Shown here in pieces: positions 8,921-16,857 of a DNA stretch of 64,000 bases (the stretch's first letter is position 1; each line of letters starts with the position of its first letter). The stretch lies in the NCBI GenBank assembly GCA_002344795.1, contig DDUM01000029.1:28295-92294 (forward strand), written 5' to 3'. The position numbers and the translations under genes were made by a program. Source of the DNA: Flammeovirgaceae bacterium UBA2338 (GTDB lineage Bacteria; Bacteroidota; Bacteroidia; Cytophagales; Cyclobacteriaceae). The notes beneath the pieces were generated by a model. It saw only the letters and a program-made list of their open reading frames with translations. It was not told the DNA's origin and did no database searches.

Positions 8921-9732
8921 ATCACATAAAGTAATGGAAATAGAAAAACGGCATCGCCCGCTAACCGGTATCTATCATTCAGCGCAAACCAATTGGATTT
9001 TATAAAAATCAACAACAACACCAGATACATAGCAACAAAAATCATCAATACAAGAATATTTAAGCCTCTATCAAAAGCATAAACGAATAGAACAATTTGC
9101 AACAGAAAAAGAAAGGATAAAAAGCCTTTTGAGGCCTTGTCTCCTACGCTAGCCACTAAAGAAGGATGGTTATCCAACTTGTCTTTGTCTCTATCAAACC
9201 AGGAGAAAAGGACAAGATTAATGAGCGCAGTATTAAAAAATAACACGGAGGGAACCTCTATTAGGCTATTAAATGATAATTCTGACAAAGCGATAACCGG
9301 TAGCATCACTCCCACACAGTATAACACTGCCCCCAAAAGTTCTTTGAGAAAACCCAATCTTCGCTGTACCACAAAATAGACAAACACCAATCCGCCAAGA
9401 CCTATCCCCATACTTAGCACCGATTTGTAAATAAAAAACAGCAACGGTATTATGGTTAGTAATATAAGTATTGCCATAACCAGAATCACCTCGAAATTTT
9501 GCTGATGAAATCTGTGTCGTTGAGTAGAAGCCTGCCCTTTTAATTTCTTTGCATCAACCAGGTGATCCATGGTGTAAATCAACCACACGGTCAGTCCAAG
9601 GCACAGCAACCCTTGAAATCGAATATCAACTTCAAAGACTTTTGTCAAAAACATGGCTGAGATAATAGCCCCTAACGCTACATCCAGACTTAACAAGTTG
9701 ACGTATCTGTAATAACGGGTTATCTGTTGCAT
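8914..9732 (-). CDS. UbiA-like polytopic membrane protein
   Basis: This 272-residue protein has about eight hydrophobic segments. It shows two aspartate-rich cytoplasmic loops: YTMDHLVDAKKLKG near residues 53-66 and WFDRDKDKLDNHPS near residues 179-192, in the positions where UbiA prenyltransferases carry their two magnesium and diphosphate binding motifs. The motifs are not classical, so I call it UbiA-like. It overlaps the following methyltransferase gene and is separated from the end of the ATP synthase operon by a terminator. A non-enzymatic membrane protein is the alternative. Confidence 0.5.
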   Translation of the reverse strand: MQQITRYYRYVNLLSLDVALGAIISAMFLTKVFEVDIRFQGLLCLGLTVWLIYTMDHLVDAKKLKGQASTQRHRFHQQNFEVILVMAILILLTIIPLLFFIYKSVLSMGIGLGGLVFVYFVVQRRLGFLKELLGAVLYCVGVMLPVIALSELSFNSLIEVPSVLFFNTALINLVLFSWFDRDKDKLDNHPSLVASVGDKASKGFLSFLFLLQIVLFVYAFDRGLNILVLMIFVAMYLVLLLIFIKSNWFALNDRYRLAGDAVFLFPLLYVIC

Positions 9733-9733
9733 T

Positions 9734-9768
9734 AAAAAAAGAAAGCCCTCCGTTTGGGAGCGCTTTCA
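9734..9768 (-). terminator. Intrinsic terminator region beside the ATP synthase operon end
   Basis: On the minus strand a GC-rich hairpin with arms GAAAGC(G)CTCC and GGAGGGCTTTC around a short loop is followed directly by a run of seven T. It sits just after atpG and before the UbiA-like gene, so it should end most ATP synthase transcripts. Confidence 0.8.
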
Positions 9769-9791
9769 ATTTAAAAATAATTAATATGCTT

Positions 9792-10673
9792 TTACGAAGA
9801 TTTTAGTGCTTCTGCTCCTCCAACAATCTCCAGAATCTCCTTAGTAATAGCCGCCTGGCGAGTACGGTTATATACCAGTTTCAGTTCTTTCAACAATTCT
9901 CCTGCATTTTCGGTTGCTTTATCCATAGCAGTCATCTGAGCCCCGTTAAATGCCGCATTAGAATCCAATACGGCTTTGAACAATTGAACTCTCAATGACT
10001 TTGGGATAAGCCCCGTTACTATCTCTTCGCGATCTGGCTGGTATATATAATCAATATCAGCTCCTTTGGATTCGGTTATTGAAGCAGTCTTTATGGGTAA
10101 ATAGGCCTCTATCCGTAATATCTGGGTGGCCACATTTTTAAACTCATTGTAAACTAAATCAATTTTGTCATAAGCACCATTTCTATAAGAGGACATCAAG
10201 AATTCCGCGGCCTTAGATACATTTTCAAAAGAAAGGTCATGAAATATAGTTGAGTAAGCGTCCTCTACTTTGTAACCTCTCTTTTTAAAATACTCTAACG
10301 CCTTCTTGCCTATTGGTAATATGGTAATTCTTCCTTGCTCTTCCTGATGAGCATACTTTTCTTTAATAAGCTTTAAAGTCGCCTTGAAAACACTGCTATT
10401 AAAAGAGCCACAAAGTCCACGGTCTGCACTTATTGTTACAATCAAAATATTTTTCTCCTCGCGAGCTTCATTATACCAACTTTCCCCCTCTTCTTCGGCA
10501 TTAGACACATTATGAAGTACCTCAGAAAGCTTTTCAGAAAACGGTCTCATTTGGATAATCCTCTCCTGCGACCTTCTCAACTTGGCAGCCGCCACCATCT
10601 TCATGGCTTTGGTAATCTGCTGCGTTGAAATAATCGAGGTTATCCTACTTTTTACCTCCTTTAAACTGGCCAT
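9792..10673 (-). CDS. atpG: ATP synthase F1 gamma subunit
   Basis: The gamma subunit is the central rotating shaft of F1. The 293-residue protein begins MASLKEVKSRITSIISTQQI and contains TKAMKMVAAAKLRRSQ, the conserved N-terminal helix, and ends with RQAAITKEILEIVGGAEAL, the conserved C-terminal helix that fits inside the alpha-beta ring. Length and both end motifs are normal. It is the last gene of the operon and is followed by a terminator, with the beta and epsilon genes missing from this locus. Confidence 0.97.
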   Translation of the reverse strand: MASLKEVKSRITSIISTQQITKAMKMVAAAKLRRSQERIIQMRPFSEKLSEVLHNVSNAEEEGESWYNEAREEKNILIVTISADRGLCGSFNSSVFKATLKLIKEKYAHQEEQGRITILPIGKKALEYFKKRGYKVEDAYSTIFHDLSFENVSKAAEFLMSSYRNGAYDKIDLVYNEFKNVATQILRIEAYLPIKTASITESKGADIDYIYQPDREEIVTGLIPKSLRVQLFKAVLDSNAAFNGAQMTAMDKATENAGELLKELKLVYNRTRQAAITKEILEIVGGAEALKSS

Positions 10674-10682
10674 TTATCGTTC

Positions 10683-12257
10683 TTAATATTTGGCAGCCAA
10701 TTCCAAAGCTGCTTTTTTAACTGTTTCTACATCTGCATCCTCAAATTTACCGGCTCTAAAATTGTCAAGCACAGTGTGGTTTTGTGCTCTCAGCAAACCA
10801 AGAAATTCTTTTTCAAATTCTCTTACCTTCTCAACGGGCACATTATCAATGTAACCCCTGGTTGATGCCAAAATCATAGCTACCTGTTCTTCAACAGGAA
10901 CCGGTGCATACTGAGGTTGTTTCAACACTTCTGTATTTCTTCTTCCTCTTTCAATGACCAGCTTAGTAGAAGCATCAAGGTCTGAGCCGAACTTAGAAAA
11001 TGCTTCAAGCTCTCTGAATTGTGCCTGATCCAACTTAAGTGTACCCGCAACCTTCTTCATTGATTTGATCTGGGCAGCACCACCTACACGTGACACTGAG
11101 ATTCCTACGTTAATCGCAGGGCGAACACCAGCATTAAACAAGTTCGTCTCAAGGAATATCTGACCATCCGTAATTGAAATTACGTTGGTTGGAATATATG
11201 CTGATACGTCATTCGCCTGGGTCTCTATAATTGGGAGTGCAGTTAATGATCCTCCGCCTTTCACCTTATCCTTCAAAGAAGGAGGCAAGTCATTCATTTG
11301 AGAAGCGATCTCATCGTTGGCAATAATTTTTGCAGCACGTTCAAGTAAGCGAGAGTGCAAATAGAATACATCCCCAGGGTATGCTTCACGTCCTGGAGGC
11401 CTTCTCAAAAGAAGAGACACCTCGCGATAAGCAACCGCCTGCTTTGATAAGTCATCATATATAACGAGAGCTGGACGACCCGTATCCCTGAAGTACTCGC
11501 CAATCGCTGCACCCGTAAATGGGGCAAAGAACTGCATAGGAGCAGGATCAGCTGCCGAAGCAGAAACGATCACTGTGTAATCCATAGCTCCAGCCTTTTC
11601 CAATGTATTTACAATACCCGCTACTGTAGATGCCTTCTGTCCGATAGCAACATATATACAATAAACAGGCTCGCCTTTTTCATAAAATTCTTTTTGGTTG
11701 ATAATCGTATCAATGGCAACAGCTGTTTTACCTGTTTGACGATCACCAATGATCAATTCTCGCTGACCTCTACCGATTGGAATCATGGAGTCAATCGCTT
11801 TGATACCTGTTTGCAATGGCTCACTTACCGGCTGACGGAAAATTACACCAGGCGCTTTGCGCTCCATTGGCATTTCAAAAAGCTCACCTTTCAAGGGGCC
11901 TTTACCATCAATAGGTTCAGCCAATGTGTCCACTACCCTTCCTAACACACCTTCACCTACTTTAATGGAAGCAATGAGGCCTGTGCGCTTTACGGTATCT
12001 CCTTCTTTAATACCTTTCGACTCCCCTAGAAGCACAGCTCCCACGTTGTCTTCTTCGAGGTTAAGCACCATTGCGCGAAGTCCATTTTCAAATTGAATAA
12101 GCTCTCCAGCCTGAGCTTTTGTAAGTCCATAAACTCTGGCAACACCATCACCTACAGTAAGTACTGTACCTACTTCCTCTAACTCTGCACTGGTTCTTGC
12201 GCCAGAAAGCTGCTCTCTTAATATTGCTGATACTTCTTCGGGTCTAATTTCTGCCAT
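10683..12257 (-). CDS. atpA: ATP synthase F1 alpha subunit
   Basis: The alpha subunit forms the non-catalytic nucleotide sites of the F1 hexamer. The 524-residue protein has Walker [12 protein letters not shown] at about residues 171-181, the [11 protein letters not shown]alker B neighbourhood, and the signature [17 protein letters not shown] containing the arginine finger region. Length is normal for the family. It sits ten bases upstream of atpG in the usual delta-alpha-gamma order. Confidence 0.98.
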   Translation of the reverse strand: MAEIRPEEVSAILREQLSGARTSAELEEVGTVLTVGDGVARVYGLTKAQAGELIQFENGLRAMVLNLEEDNVGAVLLGESKGIKEGDTVKRTGLIASIKVGEGVLGRVVDTLAEPIDGKGPLKGELFEMPMERKAPGVIFRQPVSEPLQTGIKAIDSMIPIGRGQRELIIGDRQTGKTAVAIDTIINQKEFYEKGEPVYCIYVAIGQKASTVAGIVNTLEKAGAMDYTVIVSASAADPAPMQFFAPFTGAAIGEYFRDTGRPALVIYDDLSKQAVAYREVSLLLRRPPGREAYPGDVFYLHSRLLERAAKIIANDEIASQMNDLPPSLKDKVKGGGSLTALPIIETQANDVSAYIPTNVISITDGQIFLETNLFNAGVRPAINVGISVSRVGGAAQIKSMKKVAGTLKLDQAQFRELEAFSKFGSDLDASTKLVIERGRRNTEVLKQPQYAPVPVEEQVAMILASTRGYIDNVPVEKVREFEKEFLGLLRAQNHTVLDNFRAGKFEDADVETVKKAALELAAKY

Positions 12258-12307
12258 GATCTATATATGATTTCTTATTCGGTCTTTATTTTGAAATTTT
12301 AGGAGCA

Positions 12308-12868
12308 CTAAATCTCCCTTATGTATGGATTTTTCTTGAACATCAATTTAAGCGCCTTTAGTTTACTACTGATGGACGCGTCTACCTGTTTGTCTCCTAT
12401 GTTGAGAATGAAACCTCCAATGAGGCTGCTATCTACTTTCTCATCCAGCTCAATGGTTTTCTTATCGCTCAGTTTCTTCACCATGTCCTCAATTTCTTTG
12501 CGAATTTCAGTATCCAAAGCAATGGCAGATGTAATAGTCGCCTTTTGAATGCCTTTAAAGTCATTGTAAGCATTATGAAATTCTCTTGCAATAGAGGGCA
12601 GAATAGCTTCCCTCTTTTTGCGTGTAATAATATCAATTATCGCGAGCGTAAGTTGATGCACCCGCCCTTCAAATATTTCATATAGAATAGCCTTCTTCTT
12701 ATCACTTTTGATAATAGGGCTGCGGAGTAATGAAACCAACTCGAAATTATCGTTGCAAGTTTTGTTGATGAGTTGCATATCGTTATGCACTTCATCCAAA
12801 ACACCTTGCTCTTGCGCCAGTCCCAAAAGTGATCTTACGTATCGCGATGCCGCTCTAAAGTCTGACAT
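12308..12868 (-). CDS. atpH: ATP synthase F1 delta subunit (OSCP)
   Basis: Delta joins the top of the F1 hexamer to the b stalk. The 186-residue protein opens with a six-helix-type N-terminal domain (RAASRYVRSLLGLAQEQGVL) and ends with the family motif DSSLIGGFILNIGDKQVDAS near residues 145-164, which identifies OSCP/delta proteins. It lies four bases after atpF and 50 bases before atpA. Confidence 0.95.
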   Translation of the reverse strand: MSDFRAASRYVRSLLGLAQEQGVLDEVHNDMQLINKTCNDNFELVSLLRSPIIKSDKKKAILYEIFEGRVHQLTLAIIDIITRKKREAILPSIAREFHNAYNDFKGIQKATITSAIALDTEIRKEIEDMVKKLSDKKTIELDEKVDSSLIGGFILNIGDKQVDASISSKLKALKLMFKKNPYIREI

Positions 12869-12872
12869 TTTC

Positions 12873-13367
12873 TTAATTTAACTTTAGTTCTTCTACAAAG
12901 CGATTGGTCAAATCCTTTTGTGCTTTGTCGTCAGAAAGGTTTTTCTTCATTAATTTCTCAGCTACCTCCAATGAGAAAATAGCTACTTGCTCCTTCACAT
13001 CCCTAAGCGCTGCATTTTTCTCTGTTTGAATAACAGCTTTGGCATCCTCCAGAATTTTATCGGCATTCTTTTTTGCATCAGCTTGTGCCTGATCATGAAG
13101 CCTGTTTCCCGCTTCTCTGGCATCACGAAGAATTTTATCTCTCTCCTCTCGCGCTTCTTTCAGCAATGCTTCGCTGTCCGCCTGCATTGAGGCCATCTGT
13201 TGACGCGCCTTATTGGCTTCATCCAATGATCCTTGAATGGTTTCTTCTCTTTGTTTTAAACTATTTAAAATTGGCTTCCATGCCATCTTTGACAGTGCAA
13301 ATACTAAAATAAGGAAGACAACTGCCTGCCAGAAAATGAGACCAACACCCGGGGTTAATAAATCCAT
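12873..13367 (-). CDS. atpF: ATP synthase F0 b subunit
   Basis: This is the peripheral stalk subunit: one N-terminal membrane span (GLIFWQAVVFLILVFALSKM) followed by a long charged helix rich in Glu, Lys, Ala and Arg, which should form the dimeric coiled coil reaching to delta. The conserved FWQ/ValVFLxL start and the 164-residue length fit AtpF. Only one b-type gene is present, so a homodimer is expected. Confidence 0.95.
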   Translation of the reverse strand: MDLLTPGVGLIFWQAVVFLILVFALSKMAWKPILNSLKQREETIQGSLDEANKARQQMASMQADSEALLKEAREERDKILRDAREAGNRLHDQAQADAKKNADKILEDAKAVIQTEKNAALRDVKEQVAIFSLEVAEKLMKKNLSDDKAQKDLTNRFVEELKLN

Positions 13368-13399
13368 ATCGGCTATTCTTTATTTAAAATCTTTTGTTG

Positions 13400-13454
13400 T
13401 TGTTTCTAAAAAACAAGAAACCTGCCCAGGCCCAATGCCAAAGGCAAGTTTCTT
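13400..13454 (-). terminator. Hairpin with T-tract between atpE and atpF
   Basis: On the minus strand, between atpE and atpF, two arms of 12 bases (AAGAAACTTGCC and GGCAGGTTTCTT, with one internal mismatch) enclose a 16-base loop and are followed by a T-rich stretch. It looks like a partial terminator or an mRNA-processing and stability structure that would raise atpE expression relative to downstream genes, matching the many c subunits needed per complex. The sequence shows the hairpin; the role is inferred. Confidence 0.6.
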
Positions 13455-13462
13455 AATTTAAT

Positions 13463-13732
<270 letters not shown>

Positions 13733-13796
13733 TTAAACAACACCGGGAATTTCCCGGATATCTTTACATGCAAACTTCTATTTGCATTTTTTATTT

Positions 13797-14816
13797 CTAA
13801 TGATGTTCATGTTCTGCTGTTGCCAACCCAATATAAAGGGACGAAAACAGCGTAAACACATATGCTTGAATTCCCGCTACCAACAACTCAATCAAGCTGA
13901 TAAATACTACCAAGATAGAAGAACCGAAGCCCACAGCCCAGCTATGAAATATAAATGTCAATGACATGATACTTAACAATACGATATGGCCGGCAGCTAT
14001 GGCTGCAAACAGGCGGATGAGCAACGCAATAGGCTTCGTAAATATCCCTATTACCTCAACCATTAATAAAATTGGACGCAGCGGCAATGGCACCCCAGGT
14101 GTCCAGAAAATATGACTCCAGTAGGCCTTATTACCACTAAAATTGGTGATCAAGAAAGTAAATGCTGCAAGGGTCATCGTTACAGCAATATTTCCTGTGA
14201 GATTAGCAGCACCCGGCAACAGTCCCAATAAATTTCCAAAAAGTATAAAAAAGAAAAGGGTCAGCAGGTACGGGACGTATTTATTCGCTTTCGGCCCTGC
14301 ATTTGGTTTTATTACTTCCTCAGTTACAAAAAGAATGATCGGCTCCATAAAAGACTGAATCCCTTTTGGTGCTTTTCCTGCATTTTTCCTGGCTCCTTTT
14401 GCAACTGCCCGAAAAACGAGTATTAATATGAATGCCGTAATAAACAGCATAACCACATTTTTAGTAATTGAAAAATCAAGTACCTGCGTATCTCCCAAAT
14501 AAATATGGTTATGTTCCAATTTATACCCATTGTATGGGATCAAGTTGTGGTTTTCATCATAAAAATTGGAGGATGAAAATACATCAAAACCTCTCTCAGC
14601 GGAATAAACTATTACTGGTAGGTAAAGGGTGCCATAGTGGCCATCCCAAAAATGCCAAATATGATCGTCTAGTACGTGGTGAATGATTACTCCACTCACG
14701 TCAAAGCTTTCATCTTCATTATTATCTGCAGCAAATGAAGGAGCCGAATTCCCAATAAAAAGAAGGATTATTAAAATAATTCGAAAAAGGTCGTTTTTAT
14801 AAGGAAAAGGGGTCAT
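13797..14816 (-). CDS. atpB: ATP synthase F0 a subunit
   Basis: The a subunit provides the two proton half-channels beside the c ring. The C-terminal part carries the essential arginine in LLIRLFAAIAAGHIVLL, and GNLLGLLPGAANLTGN is the usual preceding motif. At 339 residues it is longer than most AtpB proteins because of an approximately 110-residue N-terminal extension that begins with a signal-like segment ending SAPSFAAD; long forms of this kind occur in Bacteroidota. It is upstream of atpE in the standard a-c-b order. Confidence 0.95.
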   Translation of the reverse strand: MTPFPYKNDLFRIILIILLFIGNSAPSFAADNNEDESFDVSGVIIHHVLDDHIWHFWDGHYGTLYLPVIVYSAERGFDVFSSSNFYDENHNLIPYNGYKLEHNHIYLGDTQVLDFSITKNVVMLFITAFILILVFRAVAKGARKNAGKAPKGIQSFMEPIILFVTEEVIKPNAGPKANKYVPYLLTLFFFILFGNLLGLLPGAANLTGNIAVTMTLAAFTFLITNFSGNKAYWSHIFWTPGVPLPLRPILLMVEVIGIFTKPIALLIRLFAAIAAGHIVLLSIMSLTFIFHSWAVGFGSSILVVFISLIELLVAGIQAYVFTLFSSLYIGLATAEHEHH

Positions 14817-14900
14817 TCTGACTCTTTTGTGGTGTAATAATTTTGCCGCAAAGGTATAAATTAAAGAACCACAAAAAAATTTTCTTGCACTTCCGGAACC

Positions 14901-15266
14901 TTATTTATGGCTCTTTTTTTCGGAAATTTTTCGATACAAAAAGCCAACCTCAAGAGCAGTAAAAAGTATGTAGGTAGCCATAAATACACCTGCATTTGCT
15001 ACCGCGTGATTTGGACTCTTCAGCAATACAAACAAAATATATGCCCCATAGGCAATTAGCTTAACAGATAGGGAAAGAAGGTACAGTTGAGCAAAGTACT
15101 TTGGTTTCTCATCTTTGATGTCAACCAGGTAATAATAGATACCAGCGGCTCCCAAAAACAGCAAAATGATCGTTTGGAAAAAAAATGATGGGAAAACCGG
15201 GAAAATTAAATAGCTCACCGCTACGATCATCATCGCACACACCAGCAAGGCGATTAGAAACAGCAT
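14901..15266 (-). CDS. AtpI-like four-span membrane protein
   Basis: This 121-residue protein is almost entirely hydrophobic with four predicted spans and a short basic C-terminal tail (RKISEKKSHK). It lies between the AtpZ-like gene and atpB, where AtpI/Atp1-type assembly or ion-supply proteins of ATP synthase are normally found. Its sequence is too diverged to name with certainty. It is two bases from its upstream neighbour, so it belongs to the same operon. Confidence 0.6.
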   Translation of the reverse strand: MLFLIALLVCAMMIVAVSYLIFPVFPSFFFQTIILLFLGAAGIYYYLVDIKDEKPKYFAQLYLLSLSVKLIAYGAYILFVLLKSPNHAVANAGVFMATYILFTALEVGFLYRKISEKKSHK

Positions 15267-15267
15267 A

Positions 15268-15501
15268 TTATCGTTGATTTATCGACCTGTAAACCTGGTA
15301 CAATACCCCTACTAATGCGGTAATGGTAAAAACCACAATAAACAGCGGAAACCTTAGGTTGAGGTAATTATCAAGCAAATGACCCAGCCATCCTGCCACA
15401 CCAATTGTGATCACAAGCTGGATAGCCAGTCCACTGTACTTTAGGTAAGTATTATACGGTTTTGGCTTGTTCTGGTCTGAGGGACCTGGATCCTTGGCCA
15501 T
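15268..15501 (-). CDS. AtpZ/AtpI family protein
   Basis: A 77-residue protein with a proline- and asparagine-rich start (MAKDPGPSDQNKPKP), then two membrane spans linked by GHLLDNYLNLRFPLF. The G-W-x-G-x-x-LD pattern in the first span and the position directly before the F0 genes match AtpZ/AtpI family accessory proteins of ATP synthase. Its start lies inside the end of the bactofilin gene (50-base overlap in another frame), which ties translation of the two. Confidence 0.75.
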   Translation of the reverse strand: MAKDPGPSDQNKPKPYNTYLKYSGLAIQLVITIGVAGWLGHLLDNYLNLRFPLFIVVFTITALVGVLYQVYRSINQR

Positions 15502-15886
15502 TTTCGCCCATTTTTATTTCGCGTACAGCGGTTCCCATTTTGCATGTACCGTTAAATACAGCACCAGGTTCTACCACCAATTTTCCAGTAATAATGTCGC
15601 CATGAACAACTGCAGTTGCTTTTAAAATCAACATCTCCGAAATCTCAATCCTACCTTTCACTTCGCCTTCAAGGTCGGCATTTTGCGCAATGATATTGCC
15701 CTCCACCTGACTGCTATTGCCTAATGCGATTTTAGATTTTGATTTAATGTTACCAATTACCTTGCCCTCAATACGGATGTTGCCATAGGTTTCTATGTTA
15801 CCCTCGAGCACGGTGCCTTTACCGATCGTATTGGTTGAATTACTAATTTCTTCTGCCACTTTTTTTTGTTCTTTAGAGGTAAACAT
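15452..15886 (-). CDS. Bactofilin (polymer-forming cytoskeletal protein)
   Basis: The 144-residue protein has a short N-terminal tail and a right-handed beta-helix core with repeating GN/EG units (GKGTVLEGNIETYGNIRIEG, then EGNIIAQNADLEGEVKG), the bactofilin pattern. Bactofilins assemble into non-polar filaments at the membrane that direct cell-wall enzymes. The gene lies ten bases after an M23 peptidase gene; such peptidase-bactofilin pairs are known to shape cells in several phyla, so a shared role is likely. Confidence 0.92.
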   Translation of the reverse strand: MFTSKEQKKVAEEISNSTNTIGKGTVLEGNIETYGNIRIEGKVIGNIKSKSKIALGNSSQVEGNIIAQNADLEGEVKGRIEISEMLILKATAVVHGDIITGKLVVEPGAVFNGTCKMGTAVREIKMGENGQGSRSLRPEQAKTV

Positions 15887-15896
15887 GATTCTCTTA

Positions 15897-16763
15897 TTAA
15901 AAGGTTACAAACTCTTCCGGGTTAAGGGAGTTGCCGTTGTACCACAATTCAAAATGCAGGTGCGGGCCATCGGTCATCTCTCCACTGTTGCCAACTATAG
16001 AGATAATGTCACCGGCATTAACAAAATTACCAACTTTTTTTAACAGTTCAGCATTGTGTTTATATACCGATATGAGGTTGCTTCTGTGTTGTACTGTTAT
16101 TACATAGCCAGAATCCTGTGTCCAGGAGGCCATAATAACAGTGCCATCAGCAATGGCCTTTACCGGCTCATTAGTTTTGGCAACTATATCTATTCCAAAA
16201 TGACTTTTCTTGAGATCGTAATGATCGGAGATAAAACCGGTAATGGGCGAAAAGAAAAACATCTCCTGAAGTTCACGAAATTTGGTGCTTGTCAGGGCTA
16301 TGAGTGACATCTCTGATTGTTCAAACTCCTGACGAAATTGAGAGTCTGATGCAGCCAGTTTCATATCAGTGATGGATGGTATGACATTATTGCCATTGCC
16401 CAGTGCCTCAACAGGATCAATAAATCCACTTGAGGTATCCCCACTAAGAATCCGCTGGAAGTTCATGATGAACTTATCCTTGTTGTCCACTTCAATTGAA
16501 AGGGAATCTACTTTGATGGCAAGCTCGTATAGCTTTTTATTCGCCTCCATTTGGGCGTGCTTTGGATCAAACCATTTCGCCAACACAGTTTTAGAAAGCA
16601 GCATGCTAAGCGAAAAGACGATTATGAAAAAGGTAATAGAGACTACCAGCAACTTAGCATAGGTAAAGGCAAAGTTCGACTTCTCAGCCAGGTTCTCCTC
16701 ATTGCGGATGACCAGCTGGTATTTGGTGGTGAGTCTTTCGGAAAGTGTCTTTTTTGGCTTCAA
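15897..16763 (-). CDS. M23 family (LytM) metallopeptidase, membrane-anchored
   Basis: The 288-residue protein has one N-terminal membrane span at about residues 34-60, a coiled-coil-like linker and a C-terminal peptidase M23 domain. Zinc ligands are visible as SHFGIDIVAK (HxxxD) and GPHLHFELWYNG (HxH). It should sit in the inner membrane with the catalytic domain in the periplasm and cut peptidoglycan peptides. It is the first gene of the operon leading through bactofilin into the ATP synthase genes. Confidence 0.9.
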   Translation of the reverse strand: MKPKKTLSERLTTKYQLVIRNEENLAEKSNFAFTYAKLLVVSITFFIIVFSLSMLLSKTVLAKWFDPKHAQMEANKKLYELAIKVDSLSIEVDNKDKFIMNFQRILSGDTSSGFIDPVEALGNGNNVIPSITDMKLAASDSQFRQEFEQSEMSLIALTSTKFRELQEMFFFSPITGFISDHYDLKKSHFGIDIVAKTNEPVKAIADGTVIMASWTQDSGYVITVQHRSNLISVYKHNAELLKKVGNFVNAGDIISIVGNSGEMTDGPHLHFELWYNGNSLNPEEFVTF

Positions 16764-16857
16764 AAACCGTTAATTTTTGCACAAAAATAGATATAATCGT
16801 TAATTATAATATTGATTATCTGTTTTTTACGTTTGTAACCTGGAATTAACCCTTTTA
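16764..16857. promoter_or_regulatory. Divergent promoter region between the M23 operon and sprE
   Basis: This 94-base AT-rich stretch separates two divergent operons. It contains an exact Bacteroidota -7 box TACGTTTG on the plus strand at 16828-16835, facing sprE, and TATTTTTG on the minus strand at 16782-16789, facing the M23 gene. A TTG occurs only 13 bases before the plus-strand box, shorter than usual, so the -33 assignments are uncertain. Confidence 0.45.
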
